From Fidelibacterota bacterium (GTDB taxonomy: Bacteria; Fidelibacterota; UBA2242), in contig JAFGXZ010000081.1 in NCBI GenBank assembly GCA_016936335.1, positions 1-10,552 of the forward strand: DNA of 10,552 bases, given 5' to 3'. The first letter of the stretch is position 1. Each line of letters starts with the position of its first letter. This document shows, piece after piece, positions 1-8,108 of the stretch. The notes beneath the pieces were generated by a model, which did no database searches, had not been told where the DNA came from, and saw nothing but the letters and a program-made list of their open reading frames with translations. The translations under genes and the position numbers were made by a program.

Positions 1-1563
1 CTCTGTCAGATGAGAAATCAGGGCCGTGGCACCGATACCGATCCAGATAGAAAATGCAAAAAATGACCCCACATAGGAATAGTCACGTTCCCGGGGCTGC
101 GGATCATCCTGGTTCAGATACAGCACAATCATCAGACCCGTAAAAATGAACAGGGCCAGAACGGAAAGCGCTTTGTTTTTATCCCGGTTAAAATGCGTCA
201 GCAAACCATAGAGTCCAATGAGAAAGGGGAACGGTAGAAAAAATTGAAAGGGATCAACATTCGCATCATTTCGACCGATAAACTGCCAGTTGAAGTAGCG
301 GATATACATCTTTTTAATCTGATAATTCCAGAAATAATTCAAGCCGCTTTTACCCTTCCAGATATTATCGGCTTCGGGTTTCCAGACCTTGCGGTTAAAA
401 ATATCCGTAAATTCCCGGCGACCATACTGTTCGCGTTCCAGGTAGGCAACCGCCTGGTGAGTGGTCTGGGGATCGTTTTCATCAATAGTTGGATTCTGAT
501 TGCTTCGGATAAAAATCGTTGTATAGGGTGAATAACCAACCATAATCAGAATAAGAGACATCAGGGCCAGCGAGACAATATGATGTTTTTTTCGAATCGC
601 CCATGCCGTCGCGATAAAAACAATAATGACTGTCAGAACGACAGCGAACAATCCGAACGAGTCGGCAATTTTCGGAATACCCCGAATCACACCACCGTTG
701 ATTACCAGAAAAACAGCTGAGGCCGTCGTTGCCATTAGTACCGTTTTACTGTGCTCTTTCAGGCGTGTACTTTCGGATTTCAGATATAACGGAATATAAA
801 CACCGGCAAAAGAAAGGAGGGTCATGATGGTTTGAGCGGGGAAGGATTTAGTGATTAATGCTCGCCAGAAAACAAACATGATTGATACCGCAGCCACACC
901 GATTAATACATCGGCGACCAACCAGCCGATATTGGATATTTTTGTCCGCTTAAAATAAACGATCAGGGCAATAAAAAAGATTGTCAGCAGGTTCAGCAGA
1001 TGCAGACTGGTCGCCAGCCCCATAATATAGGCGATGATCAGTAAATATTTCTCATGGCCAGGCTTGTCGGCGCGTTGTTCCCAGTACAGAATCAACCAGA
1101 CGACTATCGCAGTCAAAAAAGTGGAATAGGCATAGACTTCCGCCTCGACAGCATTAAACCAGTGACTGTCGGTAAAAGCAAAAGTCATGGCCCCGATGAA
1201 AGCACCACCATAAACAGCGATTTTCTGAATAAGCAAAACCGGCCGGCCCCAACTTTTCAGCAGCTGGACAATGATTAAAAACAAAAACATGACCGCAAAG
1301 GAACTGACCAGCGGCGACATCAGGTTGACCCGGTAGCCAATATCGTTTCCGATTGGTAATATCGAAAAGATCCGCCCAATCAGCAGATAGAGCGGGCTGC
1401 CCGGAGGATGGGGAACACCCAGAGTATACGATGTGGCAATAAATTCACCGCAATCCCAGAAAGAGACTGTCGGTGCCATTGTGTCCATATATACAATCCA
1501 ACTTAGTAAAAACGTCAATAGTGCCAGAATTACTTTTTCCTTGTTATTTTTCAAAATGTCCAT
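1..1563 (-). CDS. DUF2723 multi-pass membrane protein (GT-C/TMEM260-like), C-terminus outside window
   Basis: This frame is open from ATG at 1563 to the left edge: 521 residues with no stop, so the gene is partial at its 3' end. After a first membrane segment (about residues 10-28) comes the family signature loop, with WDCGEF at 36-41, HPPG at 52-55 and RVN at 78-80. HWFN (134-137) and EVYAYS (142-147) follow, then many hydrophobic helices. A soluble stretch (about 355-420) contains NQNPTIDEND, and RERDYSYVGSFF lies at 491-502. These motifs match DUF2723, a family with a GT-C-like membrane fold that includes TMEM260, described as a protein O-mannosyltransferase. FCB-type members are often about 1000 residues, so roughly half is visible. 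A glycosyltransferase role in the inner membrane is inferred; donor and acceptor are unknown. AAGGA at 1569-1573 sits 5 nt before the ATG and supports this start. The gene begins 22 nt after the DUF1844 gene. Confidence 0.88.
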   Translation of the reverse strand, partial: MDILKNNKEKVILALLTFLLSWIVYMDTMAPTVSFWDCGEFIATSYTLGVPHPPGSPLYLLIGRIFSILPIGNDIGYRVNLMSPLVSSFAVMFLFLIIVQLLKSWGRPVLLIQKIAVYGGAFIGAMTFAFTDSHWFNAVEAEVYAYSTFLTAIVVWLILYWEQRADKPGHEKYLLIIAYIMGLATSLHLLNLLTIFFIALIVYFKRTKISNIGWLVADVLIGVAAVSIMFVFWRALITKSFPAQTIMTLLSFAGVYIPLYLKSESTRLKEHSKTVLMATTASAVFLVINGGVIRGIPKIADSFGLFAVVLTVIIVFIATAWAIRKKHHIVSLALMSLILIMVGYSPYTTIFIRSNQNPTIDENDPQTTHQAVAYLEREQYGRREFTDIFNRKVWKPEADNIWKGKSGLNYFWNYQIKKMYIRYFNWQFIGRNDANVDPFQFFLPFPFLIGLYGLLTHFNRDKNKALSVLALFIFTGLMIVLYLNQDDPQPRERDYSYVGSFFAFSIWIGIGATALISHLTE

Positions 1564-1568
1564 GATTG

Positions 1569-1573
1569 TCCTT
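1569..1573 (-). promoter_or_regulatory. Ribosome binding site of the DUF2723 gene
   Basis: AAGGA on the minus strand lies 5 nt upstream of ATG 1563, inside the 22-nt gap after the DUF1844 stop. It fixes the start of the partial membrane protein. Confidence 0.7.
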
Positions 1574-1585
1574 GTGTATAAATGT

Positions 1586-1882
1586 TTAATTATCTTCGGT
1601 GTTATCGGAATCGTTTTTCATTTTTAATTCGACAAATTTCAGCTTCAGATCAGCCAGCGCTGACTTCAGAATCTGTTGCTCTTTATCGGACAGATTACCG
1701 GTTGTTTTCTTTTTAATCATTTCCAGCGTATCAATGGTGAATTGGGCTTCCTTCAGGTTGATTTCCGTTTTGCCCGTCACTGGATTTTCCTGTCGACCCA
1801 ACTGGATCCAGGCGCTGGATACAAAGGATTGCAGCAGTCCGATGAACATCAATTCGTTTTGATCGGGTTTCTGATCGCTCAT
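1586..1882 (-). CDS. DUF1844 family small protein
   Basis: A 98-residue protein with the DUF1844 pattern: an N-terminal helix (about 10-30) ending in QLGRQENPVTGK (27-38), then LKEAQFTIDTLEMIKKKTTGNLSDKE (43-68), and a C-terminal helix of the form LxxxLxDLKLKFVELK. The tail (about 88-98) is acidic and probably disordered. Family members are about 80-130 residues long, so this one is full length. It has no signal peptide or clear membrane segment and is probably cytoplasmic. The family has no established biochemical function. The ATG at 1882 is preceded at 5 nt by AGGAG, which overlaps the recG stop codon, so translation is probably coupled to recG. The DUF2723 gene follows after 22 nt. Confidence 0.85.
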   Translation of the reverse strand: MSDQKPDQNELMFIGLLQSFVSSAWIQLGRQENPVTGKTEINLKEAQFTIDTLEMIKKKTTGNLSDKEQQILKSALADLKLKFVELKMKNDSDNTEDN

Positions 1883-1887
1883 AGTTG

Positions 1888-1892
1888 CTCCT
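1888..1892 (-). promoter_or_regulatory. Ribosome binding site of the DUF1844 gene, overlapping the recG stop
   Basis: AGGAG on the minus strand is 5 nt from ATG 1882. Its first two bases are the last two bases of the recG TAG stop (1891-1893). Terminating ribosomes therefore sit on the next gene's start signal. Confidence 0.75.
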
Positions 1893-4005
1893 ACAGTACA
1901 TCCACAAAATTCATATAATCAGCATAATGGGTAATCAGGTGTTCTCGTATATTTGAGTATTCCGGGCGACGTAGATGGGAATCGTTTTTTATAAGCATAA
2001 AGGCTTCACGTCGCGCAAGTTTCAGTAATTCTCTGTCAACCAGTAAATCAGCTATTTTCATCTTTGGAAATCCGTGCTGGCGGGTTCCATAAAACTCACC
2101 AGGTCCGCGTAATTTAAGGTCTTCCTCCGATATTTCAAAACCGTTCGTTGTCCCGTTAATAATCCCCAGACGCTTATGGGATGTCTCTGTGCGTTTTCGC
2201 TCCACCAGCACACAGACACCATTCTTCTCTCCCCGACCGATCCGGCCGCGCAACTGGTGAATCTGGGTCAGTCCGAAGCGCTCTGCATTTTCAATAAGCA
2301 TGATTGTGGCGTTAGGATTGTCAACACCCACCTCAATAACGGTTGTACTCACAAGTATGTCAACGGTTCCCGCACTGAAACGTTGCATGACGTCGTCTTT
2401 ATCGGCACTTTTCATTCCGCCATGTACCAATGCCAGACGGAAATCCGGAAACACCCTTTTCTGTAAGTATTCAAACCCCTGAATCGCTGCCTGTAAATCC
2501 ATTTTCGCAGACTCTTCAATCAACGGATATACGATATAAGTCTGGTCACCACTTTTAATCTGTTTGCGGATATAATCATAAACCTTGTCGAGCTGATCCA
2601 CATTGACAATCCGGGTGATGATCCTGCCCTTGCGGGCCGGCAATTCATCCAGCACCGATACATCCATGTCTCCGTAAAGGGTCATGCTCATCGTGCGGGG
2701 AATCGGCGTGGCGGTCATCACCAGCACATCGGGATTCAGGCCTTTTTCGATTAACTGACTGCGCTGTAATACACCAAAGCGATGTTGTTCGTCGATAACC
2801 ACCAAGGCCAGATTTTGAAAGGTCACCGTTTCCTGGATCAACGCATGGGTCCCGACGATCAATTCTGCGGTTCCGCTTTCGATCTCCGCCAATATCAGAT
2901 CACGTTCGGATTTCTTCTGTCCGCCGATCAGTAACCGAACAGTTATCCCCGCCGGTTCACCCAATTTTTTCAGGTTGCGATAATGCTGTTCCGCCAGAAT
3001 TTCCGTTGGCGCCATAACCGCCGCCTGGTACTTGTTACCGATCGCAATGCTGGCGCAAAGCAGCGCCACTACCGTTTTTCCCGAACCCACATCACCCTGC
3101 AACAGGCGATTCATCACAGTTTCCGACTTCATATCTTCCCAGATTTCATGAATCACTTTTTTCTGGGCGCCGGTGAGTTCAAACGGCAATTTTTCATAAA
3201 TCGACTTTAAATGAGTACCAGTAGTATCATAGCGCAGATTTTTTTTTATCTCCTTTATACTGCGTCGCTTTACTGCCAACAGGAGTTGTAAAAAGAACAA
3301 CTCTTCGAATTTAAACCGCCGGATTGCTCCATTTAACTCCTCAATAGTATCCGGAAAATGAATTTGCCGGAGCGCCCGGTTGATTTCATAGAATTTTAAG
3401 GTATCCAGGATCTCGCGGGGTAAAATTTCATCAATCTGCCAGTTCAGTTTTTCAAAATATCTGTGAAACAGCCGTCGGAATCCACGGCTGTCCAGACCGA
3501 CTTTTTTCAACTCTGCCGTAGATGGATAGAGCGGAATGATACGAGCGGTATTCAGAGTCGCATAGTCGCTGCTTTCCAGTATATCATAATCGGGATGGAC
3601 AAACTGCAAACCGCCATAATATTCCACCTTGCCACTCATGGCCACCATTTCACCAACGTTGAAAACATTCTGGATATACTTGGCTCCATTGAACCAGACA
3701 CAGCGTAGCTGCCCGCTGTCATCCGTAATCAATACCTGAAAATAGGGACGTTTACGGGTCTTGACTATATTTAGCGACAACACTTTTCCAACAATTGTCG
3801 CTTCCGTACCGGGTCTCAGTTTTGCAATGGGCGTAATGGTACTGCGATCCAGGTAGCGGCGGGGAAAATGATAGAGAAGATCGGAAAATGTATTAATTCC
3901 GGCATGCGCCAAAACTTCGGATCGTTTCGGGCCAATCCCCTTCACATACGTGACAGGAGTATTTGCCTGCAATGAATTTGTTTGAAAAACCGGTGACTGC
4001 TTCAC
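1891..4005 (-). CDS. recG: ATP-dependent DNA helicase RecG
   Basis: 704 residues, close to the usual RecG length (E. coli about 690). The N-terminal wedge region has VKGIGPKRSEVLAHAGI (21-37) and the OB-fold part, including the DDSGQLRCVWFN segment (95-106). The helicase core shows Walker A GDVGSGKT (304-311), the DEQH box (405-408), TATPIPRT (431-438), VIEVGVDNPNA (556-566) and QLRGRIGRG (584-592). The C-terminal LKLRGPGEFYGTRQHG (630-645) is the RecG-specific translocation segment. RecG remodels stalled replication forks and branch-migrates Holliday junctions in the cytoplasm. All catalytic motifs look intact. The start is GTG at 4005: the in-frame TAA of the preceding DUF4139 gene lies 9 nt upstream, and no ATG occurs in the first 15 codons. 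No strong ribosome binding site is visible, so translation is probably coupled to the gene before it. Confidence 0.97.
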   Translation of the reverse strand: MKQSPVFQTNSLQANTPVTYVKGIGPKRSEVLAHAGINTFSDLLYHFPRRYLDRSTITPIAKLRPGTEATIVGKVLSLNIVKTRKRPYFQVLITDDSGQLRCVWFNGAKYIQNVFNVGEMVAMSGKVEYYGGLQFVHPDYDILESSDYATLNTARIIPLYPSTAELKKVGLDSRGFRRLFHRYFEKLNWQIDEILPREILDTLKFYEINRALRQIHFPDTIEELNGAIRRFKFEELFFLQLLLAVKRRSIKEIKKNLRYDTTGTHLKSIYEKLPFELTGAQKKVIHEIWEDMKSETVMNRLLQGDVGSGKTVVALLCASIAIGNKYQAAVMAPTEILAEQHYRNLKKLGEPAGITVRLLIGGQKKSERDLILAEIESGTAELIVGTHALIQETVTFQNLALVVIDEQHRFGVLQRSQLIEKGLNPDVLVMTATPIPRTMSMTLYGDMDVSVLDELPARKGRIITRIVNVDQLDKVYDYIRKQIKSGDQTYIVYPLIEESAKMDLQAAIQGFEYLQKRVFPDFRLALVHGGMKSADKDDVMQRFSAGTVDILVSTTVIEVGVDNPNATIMLIENAERFGLTQIHQLRGRIGRGEKNGVCVLVERKRTETSHKRLGIINGTTNGFEISEEDLKLRGPGEFYGTRQHGFPKMKIADLLVDRELLKLARREAFMLIKNDSHLRRPEYSNIREHLITHYADYMNFVDVL

Positions 4006-4014
4006 GATCTGTAA

Positions 4015-5394
4015 TTACCACCGTCGTGAATAGGTATAGCTTATCGTTTTACTCGAATCCGCTTTTACAACAATGGGAAAGACAATCCGGTGACTGGTTT
4101 CCTTTCGGTATTCATGGCTGGATTTCCGGATATTCCAAAATCCGGCAAGGTACTCAATCACTTCAACATTTACCGCTTTGCTTTTTCGATTGGTAATCGT
4201 AATACTGATTGTCATCGTTTCTGCATTTGTAATCGACCGGTCCTGCTCAACAATGGTTCGCCGGCCTTTGACATCGAAGGCATCTCCGATTATCAACCGT
4301 AAAGTGTCCTTTTTACTTGTGTGACCGATGCGGTCCTCTCCGATAAATTGTAGTGATCCGTCCGAATCGTATTGAAAAAGACGAACAACTCCTTCGGGAA
4401 GCGCAAACCCCATATTATTTGCATCGCTATTTTCAATCTTGAAAATAACCTGCAGCGGATCATTCATATCGTTGCCGGAATTATTTTCAAAGATATATAT
4501 TTTTTCCCCGCTTCCGGCAATTTCGCTAAAGAGACTAACCTGTTTCATCTCCTGATCGCGCAGAGTAACGGGATCGGGTAATTCATAAAGATGATAGTCC
4601 GCAATTTCACGGCTCTCCGGGATTTTTTTCTGGGCCATTCCTAGAATTCTCGCTTGAGAAATATCGTTATATTCACCACGGCCCTTTGTTGCCCTGTGAA
4701 TATCGCCGGCGATCAACTTCACCTTGGCATTTTCAAAAGTAGTACCCGAATTATTATTCAGCGAAATCCATGAATTCAGATTAAAGTTTTTTTCATTATG
4801 ATTCATCACTAAAACATATTCTGCATTCCAGGACATACCGCCGGTCAGATAACTAAGCTGAGCGCCGGCCTTGCCTTTGAAATCGGACTGAACATTCCAT
4901 TCCAGCGTCGGTTTGAGAATCAATCCGCCCGGAAGCGCCGGAAATTTATAATCGACAATTTTGTCTTCATTAAGAATACGAACAGCATCATTGGGCAAAC
5001 TTAAAATGACTCTGTCGCTTTCCTGTTTCATCAATGTACCAGAAATTGTCTCCCCGGATTCCAACCGGAGCTCAATCTTTTCACCGATGTACTTACTGAA
5101 TACTTTCGAAGTGCTGACCAGATCATAGAGGAAATTCTGTTCCTGAACCTGGTACTGCCCACCTATTTTGGGAAATTTTAATTTCACTGTTGCCGGCTGA
5201 ACCTGTCTGGACACACCTTCAATTTTGAGTATATTTCTGCCCTTAACAAGATCAATTTCTTTTTCCTGGTAAACAAGTCCAAGATTAGTATTGTAAATTG
5301 TCACCTGGGTGTTTTTAAATTCATTCGTTGCTAAACAGGGTAGAGATAAGCATATCAGCAACAAAAGGACAATCCGTTTGCGATCCTTTTGCAT
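4015..5394 (-). CDS. DUF4139 domain exported protein
   Basis: 459 residues from ATG 5394. A basic n-region (KDRKR) and the core IVLLLLICLSLPCLA form a signal peptide with probable cleavage after residue 22, so the protein is likely periplasmic or surface-exposed. Cys20 does not sit in a good lipobox. Residues 25-180 look like a beta-rich N-terminal domain. The DUF4139 region begins near YLTGGMSWNAEYVLV (182-196), then SLNNNSGTTFENAKVKLIAGD (211-231), a YHLYELPDPVTL segment (267-278) and KQVSLF (284-289). The C-terminus is beta-rich, ending in ISYTYSRRW. Function of the family is not established. An in-frame GTG at 5400 would give two more residues, but it overlaps the GGAG ribosome binding site, so ATG 5394 is preferred. 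The gene lies 41 nt after valS and 9 nt before recG. Confidence 0.85.
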   Translation of the reverse strand: MQKDRKRIVLLLLICLSLPCLATNEFKNTQVTIYNTNLGLVYQEKEIDLVKGRNILKIEGVSRQVQPATVKLKFPKIGGQYQVQEQNFLYDLVSTSKVFSKYIGEKIELRLESGETISGTLMKQESDRVILSLPNDAVRILNEDKIVDYKFPALPGGLILKPTLEWNVQSDFKGKAGAQLSYLTGGMSWNAEYVLVMNHNEKNFNLNSWISLNNNSGTTFENAKVKLIAGDIHRATKGRGEYNDISQARILGMAQKKIPESREIADYHLYELPDPVTLRDQEMKQVSLFSEIAGSGEKIYIFENNSGNDMNDPLQVIFKIENSDANNMGFALPEGVVRLFQYDSDGSLQFIGEDRIGHTSKKDTLRLIIGDAFDVKGRRTIVEQDRSITNAETMTISITITNRKSKAVNVEVIEYLAGFWNIRKSSHEYRKETSHRIVFPIVVKADSSKTISYTYSRRW

Positions 5395-5399
5395 AATCA

Positions 5400-5404
5400 C
5401 TCCA
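5400..5404 (-). promoter_or_regulatory. Ribosome binding site that selects the DUF4139 start
   Basis: TGGAG on the minus strand lies 5 nt upstream of ATG 5394. It overlaps the alternative in-frame GTG (5398-5400), which cannot be served by it. This decides the start in favour of the ATG. Confidence 0.7.
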
Positions 5405-5435
5405 TTTTGATGTTATCATTGTTTGTAATAATGAA

Positions 5436-8096
5436 TCAGACAAATACTTTCAAGTTCTCTTCCAGCTTCACCAGCTGCTCGCGTAGAAACTGCTCTTTTT
5501 CCTTCTCCCTGTCCACAACAGACGGGGGCGCTTTTTTAAGGAAATCCTGGTTTGTCAGTTTGCTTTTGATTGACATTACCAATCCTCTAAGTCGATTAAT
5601 CTCCTTTTCCAGGCGCTGTTTTTCGGCGTCCACGTCAATCAGACCTTCCAGGGGAATAAAAAATTCAGTTCCATGGACCACGATTGTGGAAGCCGGGTGC
5701 GGTTTTTCACCGCTTGTGACGATACGGACTTCTGAAATTTTAACCAGATTTTTAACGTATTCGGCCAAGGATTTATCCTTTATCAGTTGTAATGGCAACT
5801 GATCATTACTGCCCCGCACAAGCAGTTCCAACTGGGCCGACGGTGGAATATTCATTTCACTCCGGACAGTTCGAAGAGCGGTTATCATTTCCTGTACCAC
5901 CTGAAATTTTTCTTCAATGGTCTTGTCGCCAACAGATACTTTCAATTTGGGCCATCCCGATACGATGATATCCGGCTCGGAAGACGACTTCAGATGCTGG
6001 TAGATCTCTTCCGTGATAAACGGTGCATAGGGGTGTAGAATTTTGAGAACATTTTTTAATGTGAAGATAGCGACCGAAAGCGCAACTCGCTTTACTTCAG
6101 CGGATTTTTTATACAACCGGTCTTTGATCAGTTCAATGTACCAATCACAGTAGTCACTCCAGACAAAATCATAAATCGTGCGGGCAACTTCATCAAACCG
6201 AAAACGTTTCAGGTTTTTTTCAACCTTATCAACGGTCTTCTTTAGTCGAATCAATATCCACTGGTCCGCCAGGGTCAGCGATAATTTGTCCGGATCAACG
6301 GATTCTTCCAATATGGAATCATCATCAATATTCATAAGGATAAAACGGGAAGCGTTCCAGATTTTATTCATGAAATTCCGGCCGGCTTCCAGCCGCTCTT
6401 CGGAAAAGAGAATATCCTGCCCCTGAGGTGCAATTAACATAATCCCATAGCGCAGCGCATCAGCGCCGTACTTTTCTACCAGCTCCAGCGGATCCGGTGA
6501 ATTACCGAGAGACTTGCTCATCTTTCGGCCTTTCATATCCCGAATAAGTCCGGTATAATACACATCGGTAAAAGGAATATCACCCATGAATTCCAGGCTT
6601 GCCATAATCATCCGGGCCACCCAGAAGAAAATGATGTCCGGTGCCGTCACCAGCGTATTGGTTGGGAAAAATGCTTTTAGATCAACCGTCTTTTCCGGCC
6701 AGCCCATGGTTGAAAAAGGCCAGAGCCAGGAGCTGAACCAGGTATCCAGAACATCGGGGTCTTGGTATACTGTCCCGCCACACTGTGGACAACTGGTCGG
6801 ATCTTCCGTCAAGGCGTCGGTCCATTCACACCGGGTACAATAAAACACCGGAACGCGATGGCCCCACCACAACTGGCGGGAAATGCACCAGTCACGCACA
6901 TTATTCATCCAGTGATCATAGGTCTTGACCCAGCGGCCAGGGTGAAATTTGATTTTTCCTTCATCAACCACCCGAATTGCCGGTTCCGCTAACGGTTGCA
7001 TCTTCACAAACCACTGGTCCGACAGATAGGGTTCCACCATGACACCGGCTCTTTCGCTGAAACCGACACTATGAGTATAATCTTCGATTTTTTCAAGCAG
7101 ACCCAATCGTTCCATCTCTGCCACGACGATTTTCCGGGCTTCAAATCGATCTTTACCATCAACCAGGGGACCGGCGGCGGCATTCATCGTGGCGTCGGGA
7201 TTCATGATGTTGATTTTTTCCAGGCCGTGACGCTCACCGATTTCAAAATCATTGGGATCGTGAGCCGGTGTTACTTTCACGGCACCGGTACCAAACTCAA
7301 GATCCACGAAATCATCGCCCACAATCGGAATAATTCTGTTCATAATCGGCAAAACAACATTTTTCCCAATAAGATTTTTAAAACGCTCATCTTTGGGATT
7401 CACCGCAACCGCCGTATCGCCCAGCATGGTTTCCGGGCGGGTTGTCGCAACGGTCAAATGTCCGGTCCCGTCTGCCAGAGGATAGTTGAAATACCACAGG
7501 TGCCCGCGACTCTCTTTGTGAATGACCTCTTCATCGGAAAGTGCCGTTTGGGAAACCGGGCACCAGTTGATAATTTTACGGCCCCGGTAAATCAATCCTT
7601 TTTGATAGAGATTCACAAAAACCTGCCGCACAGCGTCGGACAAACCTTTATCCAGAGTAAAACGTTCACGCTCCCAGTCGCAGGAACAGCCGATTTTCCG
7701 CAATTGACTCAGGATAATGGATTTGTGTTTATTGGCCCAATCCCAGACGATATTGACAAAGGCATCCCGCTTATAATCGTAGCGGGTTTTACCAGCTTTG
7801 CGCAGATTTTTTTCCACCACATTCTGGGTGGCAATTCCGGCGTGATCAGACCCGGGCAGCCAGAGTGTCTCAAAACCATTCATCCGGGCATATCGTACCA
7901 GGATATCCTGAAGGGTGTTGTTCAGCACATGGCCGAGATGTAATATCCCGGTCACGTTGGGTGGCGGAATAACGATAACAAAGGGTTTTTTTAAAGATTT
8001 GTTGTCCGCATGAAAGTAGTTTTTTTCCAGCCAGTAAGCATACCAGCGGGATTCGACATGTTTCGGATCGTAGACTTTTTCTAACTGAACAGCCAA
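5436..8096 (-). CDS. valS: Valyl-tRNA synthetase
   Basis: 886 residues, normal for bacterial ValRS; it charges tRNA-Val with valine in the cytoplasm. The class I signatures are intact: PPPNVTGILHLGH with the HIGH-type motif HLGH (53-56), and KMSKS at 525-529. The editing domain carries TTRPETMLGDTAVAVNP (218-234) and GTGAVKVTPAHDPND (269-283). Cys420/Cys423 and Cys436/Cys439 form a zinc-ribbon-like insert just before QDPDVLDTWFSSWLWPFS (445-462). The anticodon-binding helices follow (about 610-760), and the C-terminus (about 817-884) is the tRNA-binding coiled coil typical of ValRS. The start is TTG at 8096 with AAGGGA 6 nt upstream; the ATG at 8103 is in another frame. The gene begins 12 nt after the cyclic-nucleotide-binding gene. 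No T-box leader is possible in so short a gap. Confidence 0.97.
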   Translation of the reverse strand: MAVQLEKVYDPKHVESRWYAYWLEKNYFHADNKSLKKPFVIVIPPPNVTGILHLGHVLNNTLQDILVRYARMNGFETLWLPGSDHAGIATQNVVEKNLRKAGKTRYDYKRDAFVNIVWDWANKHKSIILSQLRKIGCSCDWERERFTLDKGLSDAVRQVFVNLYQKGLIYRGRKIINWCPVSQTALSDEEVIHKESRGHLWYFNYPLADGTGHLTVATTRPETMLGDTAVAVNPKDERFKNLIGKNVVLPIMNRIIPIVGDDFVDLEFGTGAVKVTPAHDPNDFEIGERHGLEKINIMNPDATMNAAAGPLVDGKDRFEARKIVVAEMERLGLLEKIEDYTHSVGFSERAGVMVEPYLSDQWFVKMQPLAEPAIRVVDEGKIKFHPGRWVKTYDHWMNNVRDWCISRQLWWGHRVPVFYCTRCEWTDALTEDPTSCPQCGGTVYQDPDVLDTWFSSWLWPFSTMGWPEKTVDLKAFFPTNTLVTAPDIIFFWVARMIMASLEFMGDIPFTDVYYTGLIRDMKGRKMSKSLGNSPDPLELVEKYGADALRYGIMLIAPQGQDILFSEERLEAGRNFMNKIWNASRFILMNIDDDSILEESVDPDKLSLTLADQWILIRLKKTVDKVEKNLKRFRFDEVARTIYDFVWSDYCDWYIELIKDRLYKKSAEVKRVALSVAIFTLKNVLKILHPYAPFITEEIYQHLKSSSEPDIIVSGWPKLKVSVGDKTIEEKFQVVQEMITALRTVRSEMNIPPSAQLELLVRGSNDQLPLQLIKDKSLAEYVKNLVKISEVRIVTSGEKPHPASTIVVHGTEFFIPLEGLIDVDAEKQRLEKEINRLRGLVMSIKSKLTNQDFLKKAPPSVVDREKEKEQFLREQLVKLEENLKVFV

Positions 8097-8102
8097 GTTC
8101 CA

Positions 8103-8108
8103 TCCCTT
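8103..8108 (-). promoter_or_regulatory. Ribosome binding site of valS (supports TTG start)
   Basis: AAGGGA on the minus strand, 6 nt before TTG 8096 and directly after the stop codon of the upstream gene. An out-of-frame ATG (8101-8103) overlaps it. The TTG is the only start codon between the in-frame upstream stop and the conserved valS N-terminus. Confidence 0.55.

Noticed and set aside
339..539. Short ORFs on both strands within 1-1560
   Set aside because: The continuous 521-codon DUF2723 frame on the minus strand explains this region; the others are shadows of it.
5395..5400. GTG at 5400 as the start of the DUF4139 gene
   Set aside because: It overlaps the GGAG ribosome binding site, which is correctly spaced only for ATG 5394.
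5400..5435. TCATT/AATGA inverted repeat in the valS-DUF4139 gap as a terminator
   Set aside because: The stem is only 5 bp and AT-rich, with a 9-nt loop and no T-run.
6996..7943. Open frame of 315 codons on the plus strand
   Set aside because: It lies entirely antisense to the valS catalytic and editing regions, whose motifs are unmistakable. The plus-strand product has no recognisable family features.
7870..8103. ATG at 8103 as an alternative start for valS
   Set aside because: It is in a different frame from valS and its product shows no ValRS motifs; valS itself reads cleanly from TTG 8096.
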